A DNA stretch of 64,000 nt from Candidatus Gastranaerophilales bacterium (GCA_944325835.1 CALVBO010000001.1:186001-250000), one strand, 5' to 3'. Positions 53,047 to 61,953 are shown, numbered from the stretch's first letter. The notes: generated by a model not told the origin, from the sequence alone. Translations and numbers: made by a program.

Positions 53047-54002
53047 TATAATTGTTTTTTTAAAGCAATAATCCGTTCAAAAGATTTATCAATTTTTTCG
53101 CGCAGATCTGCATCGTGTTCAGCCAATTTTGCGATTTTTTCGATTGTATCAATAATTTCAGGGGTAGAATTGCGGTAGATAAACATATTTAATCCTGCCC
53201 GAATACCTTTAACACAGGCTTCAAATGGTGTATAAAACTCTGAAACACCTTTCATAATCATATCATCAGAAATCGCAACGCCGTTAAAGCCAAGATTATT
53301 GTGCAGATAGTTTAAAGCGTTTTCGCTAAGCGAAGTCGGAACAATCTCTTTATCAAAACAGCTGCAATGAAGGTGGGCAACCATAACCATGCCAATTCCG
53401 CCTTCAATCGCAGATTTAAACGGTGCTATATGGAGTCGTTCCATTTCCTCAAGCGGCAGTGTGATTTCCGGCAACCCGAGGTGGCTGTCAACACAGGCAT
53501 CGCCATGACCCGGAAAATGTTTAACACACGGGATAATTCCATTTTTTTCGTATGTCCGTGAAACAATTTTCTCAGCCTCCATAACCTCTTCCGGCTTATC
53601 AGAAAACGCGCGTTCGCCGATTATGGGATTCAGGGGATTTGTATTTACATCAATGCAGGGCGCAAAATTCAAATTAAGCCCGTATTCTTTCAATTCCTGT
53701 GCAATTGCAGTAGTCTGTTCTTTCAAAATACCTTTCTCAAAAGCGTAACGGGCAGAAAGATATTTTTTCCCGCCGTGAATATTCTCTGTGCGCTCGACCC
53801 TGCCGCCCTCCTGATCAATTGATAAAAACGGCGGTATCAGGGCACGTTTTCGACACTCAGCCACAAGTGACTTAAATTGTTCGCAAGTTTGAATATCGCG
53901 GGTAAAGAATATCATCCCGCCCAGAGCGAGCTTTAGCGCATCCTTCCAGCCGCCGCCTTCTGTACCAAGTATAAACATTTGATAAACTTTTTCACGCAGC
54001 AT
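53046..54002 (-). CDS. nagZ: Beta-N-acetylhexosaminidase (NagZ-like, GH3)
   Basis: NagZ removes N-acetylglucosamine from peptidoglycan fragments. The 318-residue GH3 enzyme has QEGGRVER near residue 65 and the signature KHFPGHGDACVDSHLGLP (starting near residue 162) with the catalytic His of the His/Asp dyad. The nucleophile Asp lies in VAISDDMIMKG near residue 245. Length matches cytoplasmic NagZ. No signal peptide is visible. Its ATG overlaps the stop of the upstream gene by one base. Confidence 0.93.
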   Translation of the reverse strand: MLREKVYQMFILGTEGGGWKDALKLALGGMIFFTRDIQTCEQFKSLVAECRKRALIPPFLSIDQEGGRVERTENIHGGKKYLSARYAFEKGILKEQTTAIAQELKEYGLNLNFAPCIDVNTNPLNPIIGERAFSDKPEEVMEAEKIVSRTYEKNGIIPCVKHFPGHGDACVDSHLGLPEITLPLEEMERLHIAPFKSAIEGGIGMVMVAHLHCSCFDKEIVPTSLSENALNYLHNNLGFNGVAISDDMIMKGVSEFYTPFEACVKGIRAGLNMFIYRNSTPEIIDTIEKIAKLAEHDADLREKIDKSFERIIALKKQL

Positions 54003-54580
54003 TATTTCACCATAGAATATGCTTCAAGCATAGGTTTAAAATTGCCGGTTTCAACAACTTTTTCTATCAACGGTAGAATTTCTTTATCGTCTTTCAACTG
54101 TTTAACACCCGCAGGCAGCTTCAAATCAGCAGCTTTACTAACCTTTATAAAGCCTTCATTAACCTTTAAAAATTCCTCATAATCATTCAGGATAGTGTTA
54201 TAAAGTTCCGGCACCTGCCAGTTTTGCCCTGTATAATATTTCAAATCTTTAGCGTATTGTTGCAGATAATTTCTTACGAATTGAACTTCCGCGACATTCT
54301 CTTCTTCACTGTATTCGCCGCCAAAACAAATATTATTCAAAATTAATTTATCCGGATAAATCTTTGCAATATCAGCCCACAGAATACAAGCGGCATAGAA
54401 GCCGATATTCCTTTCAACCAGACGCAGAAGTTTTGCGTTATAAGCCTTAAATTGCTGTTTTTTCTGCGCAAAAGCATAACCTGAAAGATTATAATAAAAG
54501 CTTTCAATATCGCGCGAAATCAAAGATAAATGTATTGTAAACCCCGGGTCAAACTCTATTCCTTCTTCAAAATTAATCAT
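54002..54580 (-). CDS. Hypothetical protein
   Basis: About 192 residues, no signal peptide or membrane helix. The start at 54580 (MINFEEG) is preferred because AAGGAG lies seven bases upstream; an ATG at 54598 is possible. The sequence is mainly helical (FAQKKQQFKAYNAKLLRLVERN, QFVRNYLQQYAKDLKYYTGQ) with aromatic residues. No family is recognised. It is translationally coupled to nagZ by a TAATG overlap and follows the Memo-AMMECR1 gene. Confidence 0.55.
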   Translation of the reverse strand: MINFEEGIEFDPGFTIHLSLISRDIESFYYNLSGYAFAQKKQQFKAYNAKLLRLVERNIGFYAACILWADIAKIYPDKLILNNICFGGEYSEEENVAEVQFVRNYLQQYAKDLKYYTGQNWQVPELYNTILNDYEEFLKVNEGFIKVSKAADLKLPAGVKQLKDDKEILPLIEKVVETGNFKPMLEAYSMVK

Positions 54581-54632
54581 GCTCAAATCTCCTTCCATTC
54601 CCTTTATAAGGGAAATTGTAGCACGAAATTAA

Positions 54633-55556
54633 TCAGGACTCAATCAATACGGAATTCATCAAATTATTTTCAAGCAGCACAACATTAATCTTTAACCGGT
54701 CAATTTCATCCGGCTGTACCGGTGCAAAACGATTGTCTGAAAACGCAACGCCAAAAGAACGTTTGACAAGAGCTTTAAAAAGTTTTTCCCGCGTTTTAAA
54801 AGAACCGCTGACGCCGCGGACAAACCCGTCTTTTTCAAGAGAAATTATTATTTTAAACTCCTGATTGAAAACTTCCGGAAAGTTAAAACATTCCGAGCAG
54901 GCAATATGCATATTGTTTTTCAAATTAAACTTAACAAAATCAATAACAGTATCAGAATAATATTTTTTAACATAACCGGCACTTGAACCTTCGTACAGCA
55001 TCCACGCACCGTAGCCTAACGTTGAGGCAAAATTAGTATTAAAATCCGCAGAATTGGCAAGTTCAAGCCTGATAAACGAATACCCTTTATCAGACGCGTA
55101 ACCCAGCAGCAACGGTAAGACCTCAAATGCTGAAAACTCTTCAAATGTTATATCCTTATTAATCTTATTTTCTTCAATATTTCCGGCAGTAAAAGAATCT
55201 ATATCACGGGCATCGTTATAGTTAAACCCGCGGCTTAAAGTAGTCAAAATTACAAGTGCAGTGTCATTTTCAATAATATTCGGGTTAATATCTTCACTGC
55301 AGGTTTTAACAATAACTTCTCTATCGTTCAAAAGGTCAAGATGCTCAGATATATCATCGTTTGTAGGTGAATATATAACAACTTTTTTCAAATCCTTATC
55401 AAGAGTCTTATATGCACACTCGCAAATGTTAGTTAATTGCTTATTTCCATAGGGCAAAATGAGCATTTTTGTAACGCCGTGGATGCCGCTATCAAATGAG
55501 ATACCGCTCTGGCAATTGAAACGATAAAAAGAATCTGATACTGAAAAGGTAAACAT
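54633..55556 (-). CDS. Memo-like/AMMECR1 fusion protein (degenerate Memo)
   Basis: About 307 residues. The C-terminal ~100 residues match AMMECR1: GFVRGVSGSFKTREKLF, then RSFGVAFSDNRFAPVQPDEIDRL. The N-terminal ~190 residues follow the Memo fold (ILPYGNKQLTNICECAYKTL, then VVIYSPTND), but the conserved His/Tyr/Cys catalytic-site residues are replaced. The two domains are often linked with a radical-SAM enzyme in the AmmeMemoRadiSam set; none is seen here. The ATG at 55556 follows a TATAAT by six bases and has no ribosome binding site; a TTG at 55580 is an alternative. Confidence 0.75.
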   Translation of the reverse strand: MFTFSVSDSFYRFNCQSGISFDSGIHGVTKMLILPYGNKQLTNICECAYKTLDKDLKKVVIYSPTNDDISEHLDLLNDREVIVKTCSEDINPNIIENDTALVILTTLSRGFNYNDARDIDSFTAGNIEENKINKDITFEEFSAFEVLPLLLGYASDKGYSFIRLELANSADFNTNFASTLGYGAWMLYEGSSAGYVKKYYSDTVIDFVKFNLKNNMHIACSECFNFPEVFNQEFKIIISLEKDGFVRGVSGSFKTREKLFKALVKRSFGVAFSDNRFAPVQPDEIDRLKINVVLLENNLMNSVLIES

Positions 55557-55606
55557 ATTCAGATTATAAATTTGCAACAAGGCAAATAAATCAGAAAGAA
55601 GTCTAA

Positions 55607-56638
55607 TTATTTTTTATGCAGGATTAATAGAATATCAGGCAGGAATTTCACGACATCTGTTATAACGAATTCTTCCGATTCATTAATATCAAAAACTTTT
55701 CTATAGTCAAACGAGGATTTTGCGCTGTTATCACCGACGATTTTTGGCGCTATAAAATTATAAATTTTATCCGCATAAGGGAGGAATGCTCCGCTCAGCT
55801 TGCCGCCGCTCTCAACTATCACCGACATTATGCCCAGCTCGTAAAGTTTATTAAGGATAAATTCAACATCCAGAGCGCCGTCCACAACAGGTGCCGGTAT
55901 ATATGTTACATTATCTGCACTTTTAGGCGTTTTCTTTTCATCATAAAAAACAAAGATTTCACCCTGCTCGTAAATAGTTGAAGCAAGATCCGTAGTTAAA
56001 TTTCTATCAAGAATAACCTTTTTAGCATGGTGCATTATCGGGTTATCGGAATTGACAGTAACACTGGAAGTCAAAATCGCGTCGTATTTTTCGCGGATAT
56101 TCCGGACTTCCATACGCGACCTTTCAGAGGTAATCCATTTTGAAGAACCGTTTGACGTTGCAATTTTACCGTCAAGCGTCGTAGCCGTTTTTATCGCCAC
56201 AAAAGTTCTTTTTTCTTCCTGATTAACAATAAAAATTTCATTTAACTGTTTACACTCTTTTTCCATAACGCCCTCAATTACTTCAATACCTGCCTCTTTT
56301 AGTTTTGATATTCCGTCAACTTTCGGATTTGGATCCCGCATACCTATAACAACTTTTTTTATCCCGTGTTCTATAATTAAATCCGTACAGGGCGGGGTTT
56401 TGCCGTAATGAGAACACGGTTCAAGGTTAACATATAAAGTTCCGCCTTCTGCTGCGCCAACAGGCAATTTTGTAAGCGCATCCCTCTCGGCATGGTTTTC
56501 ACCGTATTTTGCATGGTATCCGGTAGAAATAATTTCACCGTTCCTATCCAGAACAACGCACCCCACAAGCGGATTTGGCGAAGTTTTACCGGTCCCCTTG
56601 CTTGCTAATTCTAAACAAATGTTCATATATCTTTGCAT
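55607..56638 (-). CDS. ribD: Riboflavin biosynthesis deaminase/reductase RibD
   Basis: RibD is a two-domain enzyme of riboflavin synthesis. The deaminase domain has the zinc site: HAERDAL (near residue 49) and EPCSHYGKTPPCTDLI (near residues 73-90). The reductase domain starts near residue 150 with FVAIKTATTLDGKIA, has SRMEVRNIR, VILDRNL and VIVESGGKLSGAF. The 343-residue length is slightly short for RibD. No other rib gene is in the window. It is divergent from the MBL-fold hydrolase gene. Confidence 0.93.
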   Translation of the reverse strand: MQRYMNICLELASKGTGKTSPNPLVGCVVLDRNGEIISTGYHAKYGENHAERDALTKLPVGAAEGGTLYVNLEPCSHYGKTPPCTDLIIEHGIKKVVIGMRDPNPKVDGISKLKEAGIEVIEGVMEKECKQLNEIFIVNQEEKRTFVAIKTATTLDGKIATSNGSSKWITSERSRMEVRNIREKYDAILTSSVTVNSDNPIMHHAKKVILDRNLTTDLASTIYEQGEIFVFYDEKKTPKSADNVTYIPAPVVDGALDVEFILNKLYELGIMSVIVESGGKLSGAFLPYADKIYNFIAPKIVGDNSAKSSFDYRKVFDINESEEFVITDVVKFLPDILLILHKK

Positions 56639-56640
56639 AA

Positions 56641-56669
56641 TTGAATTCTACTACAAAAAATGCTATTAT
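56641..56669 (+). promoter_or_regulatory. Promoter of the MBL-fold hydrolase gene
   Basis: TTGAAT (56641-56646) and TATTAT (56664-56669) are 17 bases apart and the -10 box is preceded by TGC. The ATG at 56697 has AAGGAG upstream. Confidence 0.65.
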
Positions 56670-56696
56670 TGCAAAAGTTTAACAAGGAGAAAAAAT

Positions 56697-57353
56697 ATGG
56701 ACATCAGATACCTAGGCCACAGCGCATTTGAATTTACGAATAAAGACACACAAATTTTAGTTGACCCGTACCTTACAATAGAAAACTACAACTGGCATGA
56801 ACGCAATATCACTGATATATTGTTAACCCACGCACACTATGACCACCTCGGTCAAGCAATTGAAATTGCCAAAGAAAAAGGCGCAACCATAACTGCAGTC
56901 GCGGAGCTTGCCGGATACTGCCAGGAACAGGGATGTAAAATTATAGCAGTAAATTTAGGCGGACGCGTAACTTATGACTGGGGAAGCGCAATATTTTTAC
57001 CGGCGTTTCATTCCAGCTCCCTGCCTGACGGGCGTTACGCAGGACATGCAGCGGCAATTCTTTTTGATATCGACAATGTAAGAATTTACCACGCCGGCGA
57101 TACCTGCCTGCATCAGGAAATGAAATCGGTCAAAGAGCTTTACCGTCCGCAGATTGCAATGCTTCCGATAGGCGGGAAATTTACTATGGATATTGAACAC
57201 GCTGCAATTGCCGCACAATGGATTGGCGCGCAAAGAATTGTTCCTATGCATTACAATACTTTCCCTGAGATTAAGGCTGATCTGGAACGTTTTGCAATGC
57301 TCTTGCAAAATAACAATTCAATGCTTTTCGCCCTCGACCCGAATAAACAATAA
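56697..57353 (+). CDS. UPF0173-type metal-dependent hydrolase (MBL fold)
   Basis: A 218-residue metallo-beta-lactamase fold protein. It starts MDIRYLGHSAFEF, has LVDPYLT, the metal motif THAHYDHLGQA near residue 43 (HxHxDH), YHAGDT near residue 135, and a C-terminal MHYNTFPEI. These match the UPF0173 family of unknown substrate. The ATG at 56697 is chosen from the promoter and AAGGAG; upstream in-frame codons overlap ribD and are not part of the gene. Confidence 0.9.
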   Translation: MDIRYLGHSAFEFTNKDTQILVDPYLTIENYNWHERNITDILLTHAHYDHLGQAIEIAKEKGATITAVAELAGYCQEQGCKIIAVNLGGRVTYDWGSAIFLPAFHSSSLPDGRYAGHAAAILFDIDNVRIYHAGDTCLHQEMKSVKELYRPQIAMLPIGGKFTMDIEHAAIAAQWIGAQRIVPMHYNTFPEIKADLERFAMLLQNNNSMLFALDPNKQ

Positions 57354-57405
57354 GGCTATTGAACCGTAAAAACTTTTAATCTTTCATGTTGAAAAAGAGG
57401 GGAAA

Positions 57406-58362
57406 ATGAAAGTTTTATTTATAATTGACAGAATTGAATTGAAATATTTTGAATTCAATGATTTAGTGACGAATTTCTGGTTTATTAAAGGGCTGATTGA
57501 AAAAGGCGCAGAAGTCGACATTGCAACGATTGACAATCTCGGCCTGAAAGACGGCATCGCCTACGCAAATGCAAGAAAAAGCTACCTGAAAGACGAAAAT
57601 ATATTCTATGAAAAAGAGTTTTCACATAAAGAAATCGAAAGCTATAATCTTGTAATGTTTAGACCGGATCCGCCGGTGGACTTAGATTATATTAACGCGA
57701 CTTATGTTTTCGACTTCGTTAATGAAAACAAAACGCACGTTATAAATTCGCCAAAAGCAATCCGCAACTTTAACGAAAAGCTTCATACACTTAAATTCAG
57801 ACATCTCATGCCCAAGAACATCGTTACAAGTTCAAAAGAGGATATTCTGGGATTTTTAAAAGAGGAAAAACACCTTGTTTTAAAGCCGCTGAATGCCTGC
57901 TTCGGTCAGGGTGTAATGCTTCTAAACGAAAATGACCCTAATATAACCGCAATTATCAATTCAATGACTGCAAACGGAACACGTATGATAATGGTTCAAA
58001 AATATATCGAAAAAGCTAAATTGGGCGATAAGAGGGTACTTTTTTTAGGCGGAGAGGTTCTGGACTACTGCGTACAAAAGCTTCCGGGTAAGAATGATTT
58101 TAAATTCAACGAGCACTGCGACAAAAACATTATCCGCGCAGAACTGAGTGAAAAGGAAAAAGCTGATTTCACGCCGGTTGCAAAAGAGCTAAATGAAATG
58201 GGACTTTCTATGGTCGGGCTGGATGTTATTGACGGTAAGATTATTGAAATCAACGTGACAAGTCCGTGTTACTTTATAAGAGAAATCAACCAACATTTCG
58301 GAATTAATCTCAACGAAAGGCTGGTTGATTATCTGATGTCTTTTGCGCCTGCTGCGGTTTAA
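57406..58362 (+). CDS. gshB: Glutathione synthetase-like ATP-grasp enzyme
   Basis: A 318-residue protein matching bacterial GshB (ligates gamma-glutamylcysteine and glycine using ATP). It starts MKVLFIIDRIELKYFEFND; FRPDPPVDLDYINATYV lies near residue 88, the ATP-grasp part has VLKPLNACFGQGV near 165, DKRVLFLGGEVLDY near 207 and INVTSPCYFIREIN near 288. No gshA is in the window, and other ATP-grasp ligases with similar motifs exist, so the exact substrate is inferred. It lies in a plus-strand run after the MBL gene. Confidence 0.85.
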   Translation: MKVLFIIDRIELKYFEFNDLVTNFWFIKGLIEKGAEVDIATIDNLGLKDGIAYANARKSYLKDENIFYEKEFSHKEIESYNLVMFRPDPPVDLDYINATYVFDFVNENKTHVINSPKAIRNFNEKLHTLKFRHLMPKNIVTSSKEDILGFLKEEKHLVLKPLNACFGQGVMLLNENDPNITAIINSMTANGTRMIMVQKYIEKAKLGDKRVLFLGGEVLDYCVQKLPGKNDFKFNEHCDKNIIRAELSEKEKADFTPVAKELNEMGLSMVGLDVIDGKIIEINVTSPCYFIREINQHFGINLNERLVDYLMSFAPAAV

Positions 58363-59171
58363 CCGAGTTCTGAGGCTTTTTTCGCAGTATCTGCAATAAC
58401 TTTTTCAAACATTTTGTCAGAATTTTCTTCTTTCATTGTCGAGATTCCGACAAATGTGCAGCCGCCTTTGGTTGCGACATTATCAATAAGGTTTTGAACT
58501 GTCAATTCACCGCGATTTTCAACCATTTTGGCAGAACCCAGTGCGGTTTGAGTTGCAAGAAGCAGCGATTTTTCATAATCAAGTCCCAGCTTTTCACCAG
58601 CACGAGCTATATCTTCAATAACCTGATAGAAAAACGCAGGGCCTGAACCGGAAATTGCAGTAATTATGTCTATCTGTTTTTCGTCCACCAGAATGGCTTT
58701 TCCAACAGTTGACATCAAATTCACAACGAATTCAGCATCAGCATCTGTTGCAAGCGCCCCTTTTACGACACCTGCCATTCCAAGCCCGAGAAGCGCCGGA
58801 GTGTTAGGCATTACTCTCACAACACGCTGCTGCGGCAGTACAGAATTAATTTTAGAGGTAGAAACACCGGCCGCAATCGAGATTAAAAGTTTGTCAGAAG
58901 CAAAAACCGGCTTGATTTCCTCAAGAACATTCAATACATACGCCGGTTTTGTCGCAATCAACAAAACATCCGCACGTTTTGCCAGTTCCATATTATCAGA
59001 AATAACCTCTATTCCGAGTCTGTCAGATGCAAGCTGTGCGATTTCAGAATTAACCTCCGAGCCTATAAGCTCAAAATTTTTAGCACTGCAAGAGCCTGAA
59101 ATCCCCTTTATAATAGCACCGGCCATTTTACCACACCCGATAAAACCTAACTTTAAAACACCTATGTTCAT
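58359..59171 (-). CDS. proC: Pyrroline-5-carboxylate reductase
   Basis: ProC makes proline from pyrroline-5-carboxylate with NAD(P)H. The protein of about 270 residues has the Rossmann motif GFIGCGKMAGAIIKG near its start, RVMPNTPALLGLGM near residue 115, and the signature ISGSGPAFFYQVIEDIARAG (near residue 160). The start at 59171 is preferred because GAGG lies nine bases upstream; an ATG at 59186 is possible. Its stop overlaps the end of the gshB-like gene by four bases. Confidence 0.94.
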   Translation of the reverse strand: MNIGVLKLGFIGCGKMAGAIIKGISGSCSAKNFELIGSEVNSEIAQLASDRLGIEVISDNMELAKRADVLLIATKPAYVLNVLEEIKPVFASDKLLISIAAGVSTSKINSVLPQQRVVRVMPNTPALLGLGMAGVVKGALATDADAEFVVNLMSTVGKAILVDEKQIDIITAISGSGPAFFYQVIEDIARAGEKLGLDYEKSLLLATQTALGSAKMVENRGELTVQNLIDNVATKGGCTFVGISTMKEENSDKMFEKVIADTAKKASELG

Positions 59172-59198
59172 AAAATTTAACCTCATATTCCCATTTTG

Positions 59199-59227
59199 TT
59201 GACTAATGATTTTTTTTGTTATAGCAT
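59199..59227 (+). promoter_or_regulatory. Promoter of rpmH-rnpA
   Basis: TTGACT (59199-59204) is followed 17 bases later by TAGCAT (59222-59227), overlapping a TTATAG. It lies 40 bases before the rpmH ATG. No DnaA boxes are visible nearby, so this is not evidence for an origin. Confidence 0.5.
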
Positions 59228-59266
59228 AAAAATAAATCTGAATAAACTAGCAAAGGAAATAATAAA

Positions 59267-59419
59267 ATGAAACGTACACTAGAAGGAACTAAAAGAAAAA
59301 GACAAATGGTAAGCGGTTTTAGAGCAAGAATGGCTACTCCTGGCGGCCGCGAAGTTTTGAACAGACGCCGTGCAAAAGGTCGTCACCAATTAGCTATCAC
59401 AGCTAAAGAACGTGCATAG
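59267..59419 (+). CDS. rpmH: Ribosomal protein L34
   Basis: A 50-residue basic protein. [20 protein letters not shown], then [21 protein letters not shown], is the L34 pattern (the usual TQTPGGRKVLARRR region). GGAAAT precedes the ATG. rpmH followed by rnpA is the classic arrangement. It is too short to have stood out by length alone. Confidence 0.97.
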   Translation: MKRTLEGTKRKRQMVSGFRARMATPGGREVLNRRRAKGRHQLAITAKERA

Positions 59420-59437
59420 GCGGGGTCAACCGCCCCT
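59418..59437 (+). promoter_or_regulatory. rpmH-rnpA intercistronic hairpin
   Basis: GGCGG-GGTCAA-CCGCC forms a stable small hairpin at the rpmH stop codon without a T tract. It may shield the short rpmH mRNA or reduce read-through into rnpA. Confidence 0.45.
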
Positions 59438-59479
59438 CTTACTTGGGTTAACGGCAAGATTTTACAGAGAGGCGCACAA

Positions 59480-59833
59480 ATGCTCAAAAAGCAATATCGT
59501 TTAAAAAATAAAAAAGCATTTAATGCAATTTACAAACTGAGAAACTCCACCCATAAGGGCGGAGTATCTTTGTTTGCAGGGATAAAGAAAAAAGACACGG
59601 AACAACCTACCAGAGTAGGGTTTGTTGTTAGCAAAAAAACTCATAAACGCGCCGTAAAACGGAACCGGCTTCGCAGACTTATGAGAGAAAGCTACAGGCT
59701 TTTGCAAAAAGAGAATGCTCTTGGCTGCTCGCAAGAATATATGTCACTGATTTTTGTCGGGACCGAACACGCGCTTGGGAAATCGTTCCTGGAAATTCAA
59801 AACATCATAGACGAACTTTTAAAGAGGTTGTAA
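59480..59833 (+). CDS. rnpA: Ribonuclease P protein component
   Basis: RnpA assists the RNase P RNA in tRNA 5' maturation. The 117-residue basic protein has RLKNKKAFNAIYK at its start, GFVVSKKTHKRAVKRNRLRRLMRESYR (starting near residue 48), the RNR signature, and a C-terminal helix. It lies 60 bases after rpmH and overlaps the following gene by one base. Confidence 0.95.
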   Translation: MLKKQYRLKNKKAFNAIYKLRNSTHKGGVSLFAGIKKKDTEQPTRVGFVVSKKTHKRAVKRNRLRRLMRESYRLLQKENALGCSQEYMSLIFVGTEHALGKSFLEIQNIIDELLKRL

Positions 59834-60357
59834 TGCTGGAAGGACAATTTGTTGATCATGCATTCAAATTTGACAACCTGCGTTACTATGCGGTTACGCC
59901 CTCCAGCGATTTCGCGACCTCGCTTGGCGGTGATTCGATATACAAATACTCACTTAAAGAATCCGATTACCCGACACTTATTCTCACTGACCCCCTAAAA
60001 GATGCGGATGGAAACGTTCTCATTCCGGGGCATTATGAACTTGCGATTTCGGATTTAAGAGATTATTTTATCCTTATGCAATCAAAAAAGCCGCTGGCTA
60101 TTTTTCCGGTATTTAAAGTCGAAGAAGATATGTCCGAGCAGGATAGAGCAAACGACAAAGAATATCAAAAAATCAAGAAAAAACAGGAAAAAGAAAGAAA
60201 AAAAGTCAATAAAAAGCGCCGTGCTGCCGGCATGAGCGAGGATGAAGAAAAAATTTATATGGAAGCAAGTATTGAATATATTCCGGACGGCGATTATTTT
60301 TTAATCAAATATGAGCGCGGAACAATTCGCGCCTGGGGAGCGATTAAAAGTTATTAA
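59833..60357 (+). CDS. Hypothetical protein downstream of rnpA
   Basis: A 174-residue protein with no signal peptide. Residues ~1-95 are strand-rich (LRYYAVTPSSDFATSLGG, then GHYELAISDLRDYFILMQ). Residues ~105-140 form a strongly basic helical stretch (KKKQEKERKKVNKKRRAAG), and the end (SIEYIPDGDYFLIKYERGTIRAWG) is a strand hairpin. It occupies the slot where yidD or yidC usually follows rnpA. No family is recognised; coupling to rnpA (TAATG) suggests a linked role. Confidence 0.6.
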   Translation: MLEGQFVDHAFKFDNLRYYAVTPSSDFATSLGGDSIYKYSLKESDYPTLILTDPLKDADGNVLIPGHYELAISDLRDYFILMQSKKPLAIFPVFKVEEDMSEQDRANDKEYQKIKKKQEKERKKVNKKRRAAGMSEDEEKIYMEASIEYIPDGDYFLIKYERGTIRAWGAIKSY

Positions 60358-60380
60358 CTTCTGGTAAAAATTTTTCGCTA

Positions 60381-60389
60381 TGCTATAAT
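60381..60389 (+). promoter_or_regulatory. Extended -10 promoter of sdaAB-sdaAA
   Basis: TGC followed directly by a perfect TATAAT (60384-60389), 23 bases before the sdaAB ATG. No good -35 box is present. Confidence 0.55.
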
Positions 60390-60412
60390 TCAAATTAAAG
60401 AAGAGGGAAAAC

Positions 60413-61081
60413 ATGCGCCAATCATCACTTTTAGATATAATTTCGCCAATAATGGTCGGGCCTTCCAGCTCGCATACAGCGGGAGCAGTTCGTTTAGGGC
60501 TTCTTGCGCGGAATGTATATGACAACCCGATTGAAAAAATTACATTCAAATTATACAATTCATACGCCCAAACAGGCAAAGGCCACGGCACAGATAAAGG
60601 CCTGCTCGCAGGAGTTCTCGGGCTTAGCGTGGATGATGTGAGAATTCGTGATATATTCCATTCCGACATAGCGAAAAATATAGATTATAAATTTGAGTAC
60701 TACAACGATTTTAACCGCCATCCAAACGCCGTTGATTTCCTTTTTGACGGCAAGAATAAAATGCAAATCTCAGGCGATTCAATCGGTGCCGGCGAAATCG
60801 CCATCAGAAAGATTAACGAATTTTCCGTAAAATTTACAGGGAAATATAACACGCTGCTTCTTGTATATCAGGATGTTACAGGCATGATTTCAAAGGTAAG
60901 TACGATTATTCAGGAAGAAAATGTAAACATAGCCTCACTTCACTGTGACAGAAGCGGGAAAGGCGAAACCGCTTCAATGTGTATCTGCATTGACGGCGAG
61001 CTTGAACAATCCGCAATTGATAAAATCAAAAAAATTGAACACCTCGATATGGTAAGATATGTAAGGAAATTGGGAAATTGA
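60413..61081 (+). CDS. sdaAB: L-serine dehydratase, beta subunit
   Basis: SdaAB and SdaAA together form an iron-sulfur L-serine dehydratase that turns serine into pyruvate and ammonia. The 222-residue subunit starts with the DIISPIMVGPSSSHTAGAVRLG signature (starting near residue 6), has GKGHGTDKGLLAGVLG near residue 55, and ends in an ACT domain (~150-220, LLVYQDVTGMISKVSTII). A GAGGG ribosome binding site precedes the ATG. It overlaps sdaAA by four bases. Confidence 0.95.
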   Translation: MRQSSLLDIISPIMVGPSSSHTAGAVRLGLLARNVYDNPIEKITFKLYNSYAQTGKGHGTDKGLLAGVLGLSVDDVRIRDIFHSDIAKNIDYKFEYYNDFNRHPNAVDFLFDGKNKMQISGDSIGAGEIAIRKINEFSVKFTGKYNTLLLVYQDVTGMISKVSTIIQEENVNIASLHCDRSGKGETASMCICIDGELEQSAIDKIKKIEHLDMVRYVRKLGN

Positions 61082-61953
61082 ACATAAACACTTTTGACGA
61101 ACTTAAAACTTATTGCGAAAAAGAAAACAAAAAAATTTATGAAGCCGCACAGGAAATAGAAGCGCAAAAAGACGAAATTTCCGTTGAAGATCTGCGCAAA
61201 ATTGTAAAAAAGAATCTAGACGCGATGAAAGATGCAATCCGTAACGGTCTAAAATCCGCTGAAAAGTCCTTCAGCGGTTTGAGCGGCGGAGATTGCCGGA
61301 AATTGCAGGCAAAATTTTCTCAAAAAGCCTCACTTTTAGGCGTAATCTTTGAAAAGATTACGACCTACGCGCTTGCAACTTCTGAGGAGAACGCGCGAAT
61401 GGGTAAAATTGTAGCCTGCCCTACTGCCGGCTCCTGCGGAATTGTCCCCTCAGTTCTCGTTGCGGTTTCAGAAGAAATCGGCGCAACGGAAGAAGAAGAG
61501 ATAAACGCCCTTATTACAGCCGGCGAAATCGGCAGGATTATATCAAATAAAGTCCAGCTTGCCGGCGCGGTTGCGGGATGTCAGGCGGAATGCGGCGTGG
61601 CATCAGCGATGGCCGCAGGAGCACTTGCCCAATTACGCGGTGAGAATACAGAGAATATTCTATCCTCAGTCGCTCTTGCAATGAAAAACCTGCTCGGTTT
61701 AACCTGCGATCCTGTTTGCGGACTGGTTGAAGTTCCATGTATCAAGCGAAATCCGTTTCTTGCAGTCCATGCCGTTACGGCCTATGAGCTTGCCTCTGCA
61801 GGAATCCAATCAAAAATACCTCTCGATGAAATAATCGATACTCTTGAGCAAACCGGACAGCTCATGTCACCGGCACTTAAAGAAAGTTCACAGGCCGGAC
61901 TCGCTAAAACAAAAACCGGTTTGAAACTTGAAGAAGAATTTTACGCTAAATAA
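61078..61953 (+). CDS. sdaAA: L-serine dehydratase, alpha subunit
   Basis: The 291-residue iron-sulfur subunit. The cluster-binding cysteines lie in VACPTAGSCGIVPSVL (near residue 115), AGCQAECGVASAMAAGAL (near 165) and LTCDPVCGLVEVPCIKRN (near 205). It starts at a TTG codon overlapping the sdaAB stop (TTGA), a coupling start. The enzyme is oxygen-sensitive, which fits an anaerobe and the nearby rubrerythrin gene. Confidence 0.95.
   Translation: MNINTFDELKTYCEKENKKIYEAAQEIEAQKDEISVEDLRKIVKKNLDAMKDAIRNGLKSAEKSFSGLSGGDCRKLQAKFSQKASLLGVIFEKITTYALATSEENARMGKIVACPTAGSCGIVPSVLVAVSEEIGATEEEEINALITAGEIGRIISNKVQLAGAVAGCQAECGVASAMAAGALAQLRGENTENILSSVALAMKNLLGLTCDPVCGLVEVPCIKRNPFLAVHAVTAYELASAGIQSKIPLDEIIDTLEQTGQLMSPALKESSQAGLAKTKTGLKLEEEFYAK

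Noticed and set aside
59187-59266. Replication origin next to rpmH
   Set aside because: No DnaA boxes or AT-rich unwinding cluster and no dnaA gene; only an ordinary promoter is visible.
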